Assembly: GCA_937982065.1 (NCBI GenBank)
Contig: CALJMO010000023.1
Coordinates: forward strand, 1-13,259
Direction of reading: 5' to 3'
DNA length: 13,259 nt
Source: an uncultured Collinsella sp.
Lineage (GTDB): Bacteria > Actinomycetota > Coriobacteriia > Coriobacteriales > Coriobacteriaceae
This document shows, in pieces, positions 1-7,110 of the stretch (its first letter is position 1; each line of letters begins with the position of its first letter). The translations under genes and the position numbers were made by a program. The notes beneath the pieces were generated by a model. The model made no database searches and was not told the origin of the DNA. It saw only the letters and a list, made by a program, of their open reading frames with translations.

Positions 1-35
1 AGCTGCGGAAACGCGGGGTCCGTTCAGGCTGTTGC

Positions 36-54
36 GTTGAGATTGAAAATCAAC
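36..54. repeat. Small inverted repeat in the upstream leader
   Basis: GTTGA at 36-40 faces TCAAC at 50-54, with a second nested pair TTGA/TCAA at 43-46 and 50-53. An AT-rich stretch with TATAAA at 71-76 lies just downstream. This could be an operator beside a promoter for the antiterminator gene, but no -35 hexamer lies at a proper distance from TATAAA (TTGAAA at 43-48 is 22 bases away), so the promoter itself is not supported. Confidence 0.2.
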
Positions 55-138
55 CCATCTCCATACCCTCTATAAAAACCTGTACTTTTGCGACTGCGCC
101 TAGCTGCGAGCGAGAAGCCTGTTCTAAACGCCCCTGCA

Positions 139-155
139 TTTGCGTACATCGCAAA
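139..155 (+). promoter_or_regulatory. Perfect hairpin just upstream of the antiterminator ribosome site
   Basis: TTTGCG (139-144) and CGCAAA (150-155) form a perfect 6-bp stem with a 5-base loop TACAT. The stem ends six bases before the Shine-Dalgarno run AGAGGGGG (162-169) of the antiterminator gene, which starts at 177. A stem this close to a ribosome site could affect translation or mRNA stability. There is no T tract after it, so it is not an intrinsic terminator. The function is an inference; only the symmetry is seen. Confidence 0.3.
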
Positions 156-176
156 GCCAAAAGAGGGGGCGAGAAC

Positions 177-767
177 ATGGAACAGACGGCACGGCGCCAA
201 GAGCAGCTGCCGGGCGCTTTTAACGGCGCTACCACCAACAGCCAGCACGGCCGCGTCCGCTGGTATCTGGTCCATACCCCCAATGGAAAAGAGCGCGAGA
301 CCTGCGAAAAGGTCCGCCGCATTATCCCGCACAACCTTATGCAGGACGCTTTTGTAATGCAAAAGGAGTTCTGGTTTAAGCGGGACGGTTCTTGGTCGCT
401 CCAAACCAAACCTATGTACAAGGAATATTTCTTCGTCGCCACGCACGATGCCGCTGCGCTCGATAGGGCTTTGGCCCAGCTGAGCTTTGGCTGTCGCATC
501 GCCGGCAGTAGGGAGCGGGCGTACATGCCCATGCCGGACGATGCGCAGGACTGGTACCGCAGCGTGCTCGACGACGACGGCGTGGTACGCAACAGCGTCG
601 CGCGCATTGAAGACGGCGTGTTGCACATAGAACAGGGCCCCTTGGTGGGGCAAGAGGCCCGCGTTAAAAAGATCGATCGCCATAAACGCTGGTGCCTGGT
701 AGACGTGGGCGAAGGCGACTCTGCATTCAGGGAGCTGCTACCGCTGGACGTTCCCAGCAAAACGTAA
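177..767 (+). CDS. loaP: LoaP/NusG-like transcription antiterminator
   Basis: A 196-residue NusG paralogue of the LoaP/UpxY/RfaH kind. Such specialised NusG proteins bind RNA polymerase through an NGN domain and suppress termination in long polysaccharide or antibiotic operons. The NGN domain runs from about residue 27 (RWYLVHTPNGKERE) to about 130, including the hydrophobic strand YKEYFFVAT at 81-89. A KOW-like segment follows at about 152-178 (GPLVGQEARVKKIDRHKRW). The first 25 residues are a polar tail not seen in ordinary NusG. The ATG at 177 has a strong Shine-Dalgarno run AGAGGGGG ending seven bases before it. The gene is GC-rich (38 of 60 bases in 241-300), unlike the glycosyltransferase genes it precedes, which fits a stable regulator in front of an exchangeable cassette. 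General NusG is unlikely because of the operon context. Assignment to LoaP rather than another NusG paralogue is an inference. Confidence 0.85.
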   Translation: MEQTARRQEQLPGAFNGATTNSQHGRVRWYLVHTPNGKERETCEKVRRIIPHNLMQDAFVMQKEFWFKRDGSWSLQTKPMYKEYFFVATHDAAALDRALAQLSFGCRIAGSRERAYMPMPDDAQDWYRSVLDDDGVVRNSVARIEDGVLHIEQGPLVGQEARVKKIDRHKRWCLVDVGEGDSAFRELLPLDVPSKT

Positions 768-846
768 GGGAGACGTTGCACTAGCTATTCATTCGCATTT
801 TTGAATTTACCGATTGGGGGGGGTCCTGGAGGACAGGGCCATATGT
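768..846 (+). promoter_or_regulatory. Leader between antiterminator and first glycan gene, with G8 run and SD-bearing hairpin
   Basis: This non-coding leader contains a run of eight G (816-823) followed at once by a potential hairpin. GGTCC (822-826) can pair with GGGCC (836-840), leaving the Shine-Dalgarno sequence GGAGGA (828-833) in the loop. Alternatively GTCC (823-826) pairs with GGAC (831-834) and masks part of that sequence. LoaP proteins are known to recognise an RNA hairpin in the leader of their target operon, so this is a plausible target, but no consensus was checked. A weak promoter-like pair (TTGCAC 776-781 and TTGAAT 801-806, 19 apart) is not convincing. No T-tract terminator is visible. 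Confidence 0.35.
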
Positions 847-863
847 TTGATTTTGGCTGCTAA
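843..863 (+). CDS. Possible six-residue leader peptide
   Basis: An ATG at 843 lies nine bases after GGAGGA (828-833), the best ribosome site in this leader. It opens a reading frame of only six codons (Met-Phe-Asp-Phe-Gly-Cys, TAA at 861-863). The frame overlaps the 5' end of the sugar transferase ORF in another frame. It could be a translated leader that couples or attenuates the operon, or simply chance, since the alternative TTG start at 847 shares the same ribosome site. Only the start, spacing and stop are seen; the role is a guess. Confidence 0.2.
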   Translation: MFDFGC

Positions 864-1554
864 ACAAGTAACAGAGAGCTGTGCATCTGTGGGGGACGCA
901 CTGGCTATTAAAGAGATTAAACCGAGCGGTACCCTTGGCTATCGCTTTGTTAAGAGGCTGTTTGATCTGGTGTTCAGTCTTTTGATGAGCGCACTGCTGC
1001 TTATCCCTATCGCTATTTTGTGCGCGCTTATTAGCCTTGAATCGCCCGGCAGCCCCATGTATACGCAAGAGCGCGTCGGCAAGGGCGGAAGGACTATCAA
1101 GATTTTTAAGCTTCGTAGCATGGTTGCCGATGCGGGTGATGTGCAGAAGTATTTAAGTCCGGAGCAGCTGCATCAGTGGGAAGTCGAACGCAAGGTCGAC
1201 GATGACCCCCGCATTACCAAGATTGGTCAATTCATTCGTAAATGCTCCATCGACGAGATGCCTCAGTTTCTCAATGTACTGAACGGTGACCTTTCTGTCA
1301 TTGGTCCTCGCCCCATCACAAGAGATGAGCTTGAACAGCATTTTTCGGATGAAGAAATGGCTGAGCTGCTCTCAGTTCGGCCTGGAATTACTGGCCTTTG
1401 TCAGGCAACAGACCGAAATGCGGCGACTTTTGAAAGCGGGTTGCGGCAAAAGATTGAACTTCGGTACGTTCAGAATCGGTGCTTTCGTATGGATTTCAAT
1501 TGTTTCAGCAACACCTTCGGGGCAATGTTTGGTAAAGATAGGACGGGGCGATAG
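847..1554 (+). CDS. Undecaprenyl-phosphate sugar phosphotransferase (initiating phosphoglycosyl transferase)
   Basis: This enzyme would start repeat-unit assembly by moving a sugar 1-phosphate from a nucleotide sugar to undecaprenyl phosphate at the inner face of the membrane. It belongs to the bacterial sugar transferase (PglC/WcaJ C-terminal) family: a single hydrophobic membrane-entering helix begins at the conserved KRLFD (about 952-966). It is followed by YTQERVGKGGRTIKIFKLRSM (from about 1060) with the catalytic-type basic and acidic residues, and by the hallmark block DEMPQFLNVLNGDLSVIGPRP (about 1252-1314). It is a short monotopic type, without the multi-helix N terminus of WbaP. The start is uncertain: the frame is open from TTG 814, which has no ribosome site. 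TTG 847 has AGGG eight bases upstream, and GTG 889 has only a weak AGAGAG. Its stop TAG directly abuts the next ATG. The sugar specificity cannot be read from sequence. Confidence 0.85.
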   Translation: MILAAKQVTESCASVGDALAIKEIKPSGTLGYRFVKRLFDLVFSLLMSALLLIPIAILCALISLESPGSPMYTQERVGKGGRTIKIFKLRSMVADAGDVQKYLSPEQLHQWEVERKVDDDPRITKIGQFIRKCSIDEMPQFLNVLNGDLSVIGPRPITRDELEQHFSDEEMAELLSVRPGITGLCQATDRNAATFESGLRQKIELRYVQNRCFRMDFNCFSNTFGAMFGKDRTGR

Positions 1555-2388
1555 ATGCAAGCATCCGATACATGTTCTTACAGCGTGTTGATGAGCATTT
1601 ACAAAAAAGAAAATCCTGCTTTTTTAATTCAATCTCTCGATAGCATGTTGAATCAAACCGTTTTTCCGAGCGAGATTGTCATGGTTAAGGATGGTCTGCT
1701 TACACGTGAGCTTGAAGTGGTACTTGAAGAGTACGATTCCAAGTATCCTGGTTTATTTAATTTTGTTTCATATGATAAAAATCATGGCTTGGGTTACGCT
1801 TTGCGCAGAGGAATGCTCGCTTGCTCTAACGAAATTGTTGCGCGTATGGATACTGATGACGTGGCTCGTCCAGATCGTATGGAGAAACAGCTTGCCGCTA
1901 TTGAGAACGGACTTGACATGGTCGGCAGTGACGTTATTGAATTTGTAACGTCCCCCGACAACCCTGTTGCGATTACGAATCTTCCAAAAGGCATCGATGC
2001 CATACGTTCTTATTCTAGGAGACGCAATCCCTTTCGTCATCCTCCTATGACGTTTAGAAAATCCAAGGTTGTCGAAGCTGGAAATTATAGTTCAGAATTT
2101 CTTTACTTTGAGGACTGGGATCTATTTAACAGGATGCTTGCCTGTGGTTGCCAAGCCGATAACTTAAGTGAGCCTCTTGTTGCGATGCGCGTTAGCGATG
2201 ACTTCTATTCTCGTAGAGGTGGCTCGCGGTATCTTAAATATGCTAAGGCTTTCAAGCATGCACAACTTGAACGAGGCTATTTTACAAAACGTGACTATAT
2301 CTGTTCTTATTTGCCGCATGCAATCGTCTGCCTGATGCCTAATTCCATTAGAGCATTGATATATCGAGTAATTCTCAGGAGGTCCTAG
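1555..2388 (+). CDS. Family 2 glycosyltransferase (first)
   Basis: A 277-residue GT-A fold transferase that would add a sugar from a nucleotide-sugar donor to the lipid-linked repeat unit in the cytoplasm. It shows the GT2 opening SVLMSIYKKENPAFLIQSLDSM (residues 10-31), VKDG at 44-47, and the metal-binding MDTDD at 98-102, followed by RPDRMEKQ. EFLYFEDWDLFNRML (about 182-196) carries the ED acceptor-site motif. This layout resembles the amylovoran AmsE/capsule GT2 subgroup. The ATG at 1555 follows the preceding TAG without a gap, and GGACGGGG (1541-1548) acts as ribosome site. The gene is strikingly AT-rich (18 GC of 60 in 1741-1800) next to the GC-rich antiterminator, a sign of cassette exchange. 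Donor and linkage are unknown. Confidence 0.85.
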   Translation: MQASDTCSYSVLMSIYKKENPAFLIQSLDSMLNQTVFPSEIVMVKDGLLTRELEVVLEEYDSKYPGLFNFVSYDKNHGLGYALRRGMLACSNEIVARMDTDDVARPDRMEKQLAAIENGLDMVGSDVIEFVTSPDNPVAITNLPKGIDAIRSYSRRRNPFRHPPMTFRKSKVVEAGNYSSEFLYFEDWDLFNRMLACGCQADNLSEPLVAMRVSDDFYSRRGGSRYLKYAKAFKHAQLERGYFTKRDYICSYLPHAIVCLMPNSIRALIYRVILRRS

Positions 2389-2392
2389 GTAT

Positions 2393-3385
2393 ATGGCTTC
2401 TGATGTTAATAAGCCTTTGGTTAGCATCATAGTCCCTATATATAATGTGGGCTCTTTCGTACTTCCTTGCGTGAATTCATTGCTTGCTCAGACATATTCG
2501 AATATCGAATTCATCATCGTTGATGATGGCTGTACAGATAATTCTATCGATATTGTTGAGGGCATCATTGGGGCAGACGTACGTTTTACGATTCTGCATA
2601 AGAAGAATGGTGGTCTTTCTTCCGCACGTAACTTTGGTACTCAACGGTGTCATGGGGATTACCTAATGTATGTGGATGGGGACGATTTGATTGATCCGCG
2701 GACCGTTGAACTGATGGTGGAAGCGGCTGATAATTATCGAGTGCCTCTCGTTGTTGGTTCTTTTGCGAAGACGCCCTTGCTTGACAGCTATAAGATGGGT
2801 CAGGATGCCGAGTTCGTTGTTGAATCTGGTGCTGAACGCTTAAGAAAGCTACTATTGTTCAGTGGTGAAAGTGGCTCTGCGTGTGGAAAGCTCTTTGAGC
2901 GGTCTCTAATCTCTAGTCTTGTCTTTCCTGAGGGACAGTTGTTTGAAGATATGGGCGTCATTGCCTCTATTTGTTCAAATACTAGTAGGGTAGCAGTATC
3001 TGAGGCGCCCTTTTACGCATATGTGACGCGGCCTGGATCCATTACTACCTTTAAGAAGCAAGGCCCCAAGCATGTAAAAGACATGAATGCAGCTATTGAG
3101 ACCGTTCGTCAAGTCGTTGGTTGTGATTTTCAGGGCGAATTTGAGTGTTTTCAGACATACTGTACGCTCCGTGTCGCAATGAAGATTGATCCTGCTGCCT
3201 TTGATGACAAGGGAGAGGCGCAAGCTTATTTGAGACATGCTCAAAAGCTTGCTAAAAACGTTTCGAAGAGTTTATTTGCTTCTTTGAAATGGAGGATCCG
3301 TTGTTCTCTCTTTTCATTCTCACCCAAGGTTCATAACGTTTTCTATTCAATTTATGCAGCAATTTCTGGTAAAGCTGTCGGTTAA
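2393..3385 (+). CDS. Family 2 glycosyltransferase (second)
   Basis: A 330-residue cytoplasmic glycosyltransferase of the WcaA/EpsJ-like GT2 group. The nucleotide-binding start VSIIVPIYNVGSFV lies at residues 10-23, VDDG at 43-46, NGGLSSARNFG at 72-82 and the metal-binding VDGDD at 94-98. GQLFEDMG (about 183-190) and RPGSIT (about 213-218) are typical C-terminal markers of this group. The last 60 or so residues are basic and hydrophobic, which could hold the enzyme at the membrane. The ribosome site AGGAGG (2377-2382) lies inside the final codons of the preceding gene, ten bases before the ATG, so the two are translationally close. Substrate is unknown. Confidence 0.87.
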   Translation: MASDVNKPLVSIIVPIYNVGSFVLPCVNSLLAQTYSNIEFIIVDDGCTDNSIDIVEGIIGADVRFTILHKKNGGLSSARNFGTQRCHGDYLMYVDGDDLIDPRTVELMVEAADNYRVPLVVGSFAKTPLLDSYKMGQDAEFVVESGAERLRKLLLFSGESGSACGKLFERSLISSLVFPEGQLFEDMGVIASICSNTSRVAVSEAPFYAYVTRPGSITTFKKQGPKHVKDMNAAIETVRQVVGCDFQGEFECFQTYCTLRVAMKIDPAAFDDKGEAQAYLRHAQKLAKNVSKSLFASLKWRIRCSLFSFSPKVHNVFYSIYAAISGKAVG

Positions 3386-3410
3386 TTCTCATAACTAAAG
3401 GGTTGTTATA

Positions 3411-3578
3411 GTGAGTTCTTCAATTAACAAATATCTGCATGATATTGATAAATACATTAACGAATATTTGTATGACATCTTATTTCAAGATGGATTTAAT
3501 GGCGGCGTTAGTGTGTTTATCGGCGGTTTGACCGAAGGAATCTCAATAGATGCCCAGCGTTTTTCGAAACAGGTTTAG
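3411..3578 (+). CDS. Small unknown protein, 55 codons, in the glycan operon
   Basis: I do not recognise this protein. A GTG at 3411 follows AAAGGG (3397-3402) at eight bases and opens a 55-residue frame ending at TAG 3576-3578, two bases before the polymerase ATG at 3581. The N-terminal half is rich in Tyr, Ile and Asp (KYLHDIDKYINEYLYDIL at residues 7-24) and probably helical. The second half contains glycine pairs (GFNGGVSVFIGGL, 28-40). There is no signal peptide or clear membrane helix. It fills almost the whole gap between two operon genes, has a fair ribosome site and is in register with its neighbours, so it is a credible small gene. It could equally be the remnant of a deleted glycosyltransferase or modifying gene. 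Confidence 0.45.
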   Translation: MSSSINKYLHDIDKYINEYLYDILFQDGFNGGVSVFIGGLTEGISIDAQRFSKQV

Positions 3579-3580
3579 AG

Positions 3581-4696
3581 ATGCCAATTTATTTTGCAGC
3601 CTTTGCTCTTCATCTTTTATTGCTTTATCTTTCTGCGCAGGTGGTAAATAAACGAGTTGGTTCGGTCCTTGCGGCTATCTCGGTTGTTCCTCTTTGTTTG
3701 GTGGCAGGTGCGCGTGACGTTTCTGTCGGTACTGATACTTCTGCATATCCTCTCAGGTGTTTTTACGCCTCGCAGTATTACTCGCCTTTGGGTGCAATGG
3801 GTGCGTGCTCAGACCAAGAACCGTTATTCGTACTTCTTTTTTGGATCTTGGGCAGGCTGACCGGTGATTTTAATGCCGTTCTCTTTCTTTGTGAGGCCAT
3901 CGTTCTCCTTCCTTATATCTTAGTCGTTAGGAAGTTGTACCCCCGTGGGTATCCTGTTGTAGGGATATTTATCTGCTTTGTAATATTTGGCTACACAATA
4001 AATATTATCAGACAGTGTCTTGCAACAAGCATGCTGGTTTTGATGGTATATGAGCTCTTATGTGAAAAGCGCGTTTCTGCTTTTGTTTATCTGATGTTAG
4101 CGGTTGGCTTCCATAAGATGTCAGTTATGGGCCTTATCATTTGGATTATTTACATTTCATGTTATGAGCGCAAGCAGGAACGCTCTTTCAAGGCTGTTGC
4201 AATGCTCGTGTGTCTTGGAGTTATTGATTTTGCTGTCTGCATGATTTTAGTCGGTCCCGATGTGATGGAGTTCGTGTCACGATTTACGTCGTCATACAGC
4301 TTTCAAATTAAGCATGCTGGAATGGGTTCATTCAATACTACGATGCTAATTTACCTGCCATTTTGCTTAGTGATATGGGCATTGGGCCATAAAAACTCAT
4401 CTTTGAGCGACGACTACAGATCGCTTAATTTCTACACGATTAACGGTATGGTTGCATCATTGTTTGCGCAATTTGCAACTATTAGTCCTGAATTAATTCG
4501 ACTTAGTTTTCCTTTTCTCTTTATTTCAGGTTTCGTTTTCCCGTTTTTGTCAGAAAAACTCGGAAAAGAGCGTCTGCTAATTATTTCCCTTTGTGTTTTA
4601 TTTTGCATCTTATATTTTTCTATCACGTTTGTATTTGGTGGTAGCTGCGATCTGTTTCCATATTCATCGGCGTTATTAGGGGTATTTTATGGATGA
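3581..4696 (+). CDS. EpsG/Wzy-type polysaccharide polymerase, multi-spanning membrane protein
   Basis: A 371-residue integral membrane protein with roughly ten hydrophobic segments, matching the EpsG family of Wzy-like polymerases that join flipped repeat units at the outer face of the membrane. Family signatures visible are ARDVSVGTDTSAY (residues 44-56), the acidic EPLF (80-83), NIIRQCLATSM (141-151) and FHKMS (177-181). Lengths and motif order fit the family. It starts with ATG at 3581, two bases after the small ORF, with a modest ribosome site ACAGG (about 3569-3573). It ends with TGA 4694-4696, overlapping the next gene by eight bases. Being the only polymerase candidate, it probably defines the linkage between repeat units. 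An O-acetylation or ligase role is unlikely given the motifs. Confidence 0.82.
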   Translation: MPIYFAAFALHLLLLYLSAQVVNKRVGSVLAAISVVPLCLVAGARDVSVGTDTSAYPLRCFYASQYYSPLGAMGACSDQEPLFVLLFWILGRLTGDFNAVLFLCEAIVLLPYILVVRKLYPRGYPVVGIFICFVIFGYTINIIRQCLATSMLVLMVYELLCEKRVSAFVYLMLAVGFHKMSVMGLIIWIIYISCYERKQERSFKAVAMLVCLGVIDFAVCMILVGPDVMEFVSRFTSSYSFQIKHAGMGSFNTTMLIYLPFCLVIWALGHKNSSLSDDYRSLNFYTINGMVASLFAQFATISPELIRLSFPFLFISGFVFPFLSEKLGKERLLIISLCVLFCILYFSITFVFGGSCDLFPYSSALLGVFYG

Positions 4697-5684
4697 TGAA
4701 ACTCCTGTGATTAGTATTGTTGTTCCAGTCTACAACACTGAGCGTTATCTTCCTGCTTGCTTGGAGTCCATTGATGCTCAGGGAGTGGATTCCTTTGAAG
4801 TGATTCTTGTGGATGACGGTTCCACTGATGGATCTCCTTCGATTTGTGACGCGTACTGCGATGGGCATGATAGGGCATCTGTTATTCACAAGGATAATGA
4901 AGGTCTCCTTGCTGCGCGCCGGGATGGACTTCGTGAGGCGAGGGGGCTGTATGTCCTTTCACTCGATTCCGATGACGCTCTTATTGATGGTTGCATTCAA
5001 AAGGTTCTTGCTGCTATCGCTTCGACTAGTGCTGATATTATTTCTTTTAATTTCACTATGGACTTGAGGTCCCTTAAGCCATCGCTGAAGGTGAATTTAG
5101 CGCCCGGTATTCATTCTGGCTGTTCTTATGAATTGGTTAAAAGCGAATTGTGCGCCTGCGATTTTAACAGTGTTTGGAATAAGGTCGTTCGTAAAGATTT
5201 ATTTCCCTGTTATGAGTGGTATACGGAACGTGCTGGGCTTATGCATGGTGAGGATCTTTGTCAGCTTCTTCCTATCTTTGATATGGCAAAAAACCTATTT
5301 CACATTGATGAACCCCTTTACTACTATCGCCAGCATGACACGAACAGTACAAAGTTGTTTCGAGATAAACAGATTGCTGATTGGAATTATGTAAGCGATG
5401 AATTGCTTCGATACGCGACTAGTTGGTCAGTATGTTCGCTTCAGAATGCAAATAGGGGCATCTGTCGTCACTATTGCGATCTTGACGAGATTCTTTGGGA
5501 TTGTGAATTGGATGCTGAGTCGAAAAAGCATTTTGATAAGACTATTAAGAGCGAGTATCACAGGAGGGTTAGTAATTGTCCTGACTTAGTTCATGGTCTA
5601 GTTTTGTCAAACAACGGGATTATTTCTCATGCTGCCCGATGGGGTCTTGGATGTTACAAGCGTCTTCGTCGGATCTTCACGTGA
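4689..5684 (+). CDS. Family 2 glycosyltransferase (third)
   Basis: A 331-residue GT2 enzyme acting in the cytoplasm on the growing lipid-linked oligosaccharide. Visible motifs are ISIVVPVYNTERYLPACLES (residues 8-27), VDDGSTDGS (41-49), NEGLLAARRDGL (70-81) and the metal-binding LDSDD (92-96). SVWNKVVRKDLF (about 159-170) is the usual W-(N)-K block near the acceptor site, and HGEDL follows in the same region. In the commoner form of this family the 70-76 block reads NGGLSxAR; here it is NEGLLAAR, a mild variation. The ATG at 4689 overlaps the polymerase stop by eight bases and has AGGGG (4678-4682) upstream, so translation is coupled. Substrate cannot be assigned. Confidence 0.86.
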   Translation: MDDETPVISIVVPVYNTERYLPACLESIDAQGVDSFEVILVDDGSTDGSPSICDAYCDGHDRASVIHKDNEGLLAARRDGLREARGLYVLSLDSDDALIDGCIQKVLAAIASTSADIISFNFTMDLRSLKPSLKVNLAPGIHSGCSYELVKSELCACDFNSVWNKVVRKDLFPCYEWYTERAGLMHGEDLCQLLPIFDMAKNLFHIDEPLYYYRQHDTNSTKLFRDKQIADWNYVSDELLRYATSWSVCSLQNANRGICRHYCDLDEILWDCELDAESKKHFDKTIKSEYHRRVSNCPDLVHGLVLSNNGIISHAARWGLGCYKRLRRIFT

Positions 5685-5696
5685 GGCAGCTGATAA

Positions 5697-5825
5697 ATGG
5701 CATTTTCAATGATCGTTTTTGCTATGTGCGAAATTGTGTCTGAATCAGTGGTTCAGATTGCCGATAAATCCCATTATGGTTTCGATGAAACGATCGCATG
5801 TGCAACTTTCATTATTAATGCTTGA
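5697..5825 (+). CDS. Small unknown ORF, 42 codons
   Basis: Unrecognised. An ATG at 5697 stands ten bases after GAGG (5683-5686, overlapping the previous stop codon) and opens 42 codons to TGA 5823-5825. The product starts with a hydrophobic stretch (AFSMIVFAMCEIV) and continues with a mixed polar part containing DKSHYGFDETIACAT. Codon use looks like that of the neighbours. It sits in a 390-base patch without a convincing full gene and may be a genuine small protein or debris of a lost gene. I cannot assign a family. Confidence 0.3.
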   Translation: MAFSMIVFAMCEIVSESVVQIADKSHYGFDETIACATFIINA

Positions 5826-5842
5826 GTTTATGGAGGCTGCTG

Positions 5843-5884
5843 ATGACTAGCTTTTACGATCGCGTTGTCGGCATTATAAATTGA
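5843..5884 (+). CDS. Tiny ORF or frameshifted 5' end of the next glycosyltransferase
   Basis: GGAGG (5832-5836) is among the strongest ribosome sites in the operon and lies six bases before the ATG at 5843. Yet the frame closes after 13 codons (MTSFYDRVVGIIN) at TGA 5882-5884. That stop overlaps a TTG at 5881-5883, where a long frame running into the next glycosyltransferase opens. Either this is a coupling peptide, or an original N terminus has been cut off by a one-base frameshift. Confidence 0.3.
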   Translation: MTSFYDRVVGIIN

Positions 5885-6072
5885 AATTTTGTTGGATTAA
5901 GGATAAATGCCTGTTTTTCGCTTTTGAAGATGGGAATGGTCTAGTGCTGCAAATAACAGATTTAATTAAAAATGCTATTTATGTCTTACTTTCCGGTGGA
6001 TTTTATGATGCCGTACTCAGACTAACTCGCTTTTCTAGTGATAACCTCTGCGCATCAAAAGCAAGGTTGAAT
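5881..6072 (+). other. Open upstream extension of the fourth glycosyltransferase frame
   Basis: The frame of the downstream glycosyltransferase stays open for 64 codons before its likely ATG at 6073. Possible earlier starts are TTG 5881 (overlapping the 13-codon ORF) and GTG 5944, neither with a clear ribosome site. The translation is protein-like: charged, then a hydrophobic helix-like piece (LIKNAIYVLLSGGFYDAVLRL). It lies entirely before the GT2 fold. It is either a real N-terminal extension or leftover sequence from an earlier gene. With 5685-5880 it forms a stretch of about 390 bases with no convincing complete gene. Confidence 0.35.
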
Positions 6073-7107
6073 ATGGTTTCTGAGCGACCGTTAAATATGT
6101 TCGAGCCTATTGAATTTCAAGAAGGAGCGACTTGCGATATTTCAGTTATTGTCCCCGTATATAACGTGGAAAACTACCTTAAGATATGTTTAGATTCGAT
6201 ATTGACACAAACATTTGACGGTAAGTTTGAGGTTGTTGTTGTCGATGATGGCTCTAAGGACAGGTCTGCTGAAATAGCTGATTCATACGGATTTCTGCCC
6301 AATGTTCGTGTAATTCACCAAGCAAATGGAGGTCTCTCTGCAGCTCGCAATACTGGCCTCAGGTCTTCTCGTGGCAAGTACGTCATGTTTGTGGATTCCG
6401 ACGACATGATTGGACCGGCTTACCTTGAGGCTATGTACGGTCGCCTCATGGGAACTTCTGCAGATTACGTTACATCTACTTTTAGATATATGTCTGATAA
6501 CGGTATAGTCTGCGAGGAGGAAATTGATAGGGCGAGTTGGATGGTGCCATGGGGCAGACTGTATCGTCGAGAAGTCTGGAGTGGAATTGGATTTCCTGTT
6601 GGCGCATGGTATGAAGATTTGATTCACCCGCTTTGGATTGATTCTCGCTTTAACGATGAGCCTTGCTATGATTTGAGCGGCTATTATTACCGAATTCGCC
6701 CTGGATCCATTATGCAGTCTACCCCTACTAATGTTAAGGGCCTTGATTCGTATTGGGTTCTCGATGAATTGATTTCTAATCGTTCGGAGCTTGGAATTTC
6801 TTACTCACAGAAAGACTACGATCGTATTTTCCCTTTGTTTGGGCCGCTTTTGCTTGGGAGAACCATCGCCTTGGACAATAGCGCGCGTAAAACCATGTTT
6901 GCTTGTTGCTGCGACACATTCAATTCAATTGATGAGTTTAGGACGAAGAGCACATCGTTAAACGGTAGATGGAGTGATATCGAGAGAGCTCTTCGTTCTT
7001 CGGATTATAACCGGTATCTTCTCGCTTCGCTTGCCCTTGCGGCGCAGGGGGTTTCTGGGTTAAGTCTTTCAGATGCAATTCATATTTGGGTGAACAGGAA
7101 TAGATAA
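6073..7107 (+). CDS. Family 2 glycosyltransferase (fourth)
   Basis: A 344-residue GT2 enzyme if started at ATG 6073 (AAGG at 6063-6066 is the ribosome site); the frame is open upstream to 5881. ATG 6097 would also serve. The fold begins with CDISVIVPVYNVENYLKICL (6133 onward), followed by VDDGSKDRS, NGGLSAARNTGL and the metal-binding VDSDD. WGRLYRREVW and GAWYEDL match the acceptor-site block WxxLY and the ED motif. RIRPGSIM recalls RPGSIT of the second glycosyltransferase, so these two are probably closer relatives than the others. It would add a sugar to the repeat unit. The usual GT2 length of about 330 favours the late start. Confidence 0.82.
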   Translation: MVSERPLNMFEPIEFQEGATCDISVIVPVYNVENYLKICLDSILTQTFDGKFEVVVVDDGSKDRSAEIADSYGFLPNVRVIHQANGGLSAARNTGLRSSRGKYVMFVDSDDMIGPAYLEAMYGRLMGTSADYVTSTFRYMSDNGIVCEEEIDRASWMVPWGRLYRREVWSGIGFPVGAWYEDLIHPLWIDSRFNDEPCYDLSGYYYRIRPGSIMQSTPTNVKGLDSYWVLDELISNRSELGISYSQKDYDRIFPLFGPLLLGRTIALDNSARKTMFACCCDTFNSIDEFRTKSTSLNGRWSDIERALRSSDYNRYLLASLALAAQGVSGLSLSDAIHIWVNRNR

Positions 7108-7110
7108 ATA

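Noticed and set aside
50..781. A 243-codon minus-strand frame and a 219-codon one (24-683) opposite the antiterminator gene
   Set aside because: Both are antisense shadows of a GC-rich real gene with clear NGN and KOW domains; the products are low-complexity and resemble no family.
814..846. Start of the sugar transferase at TTG 814
   Set aside because: There is no ribosome site before 814, and the encoded residues derive from the G8 run and hairpin; later starts at 847 or 889 are more credible.
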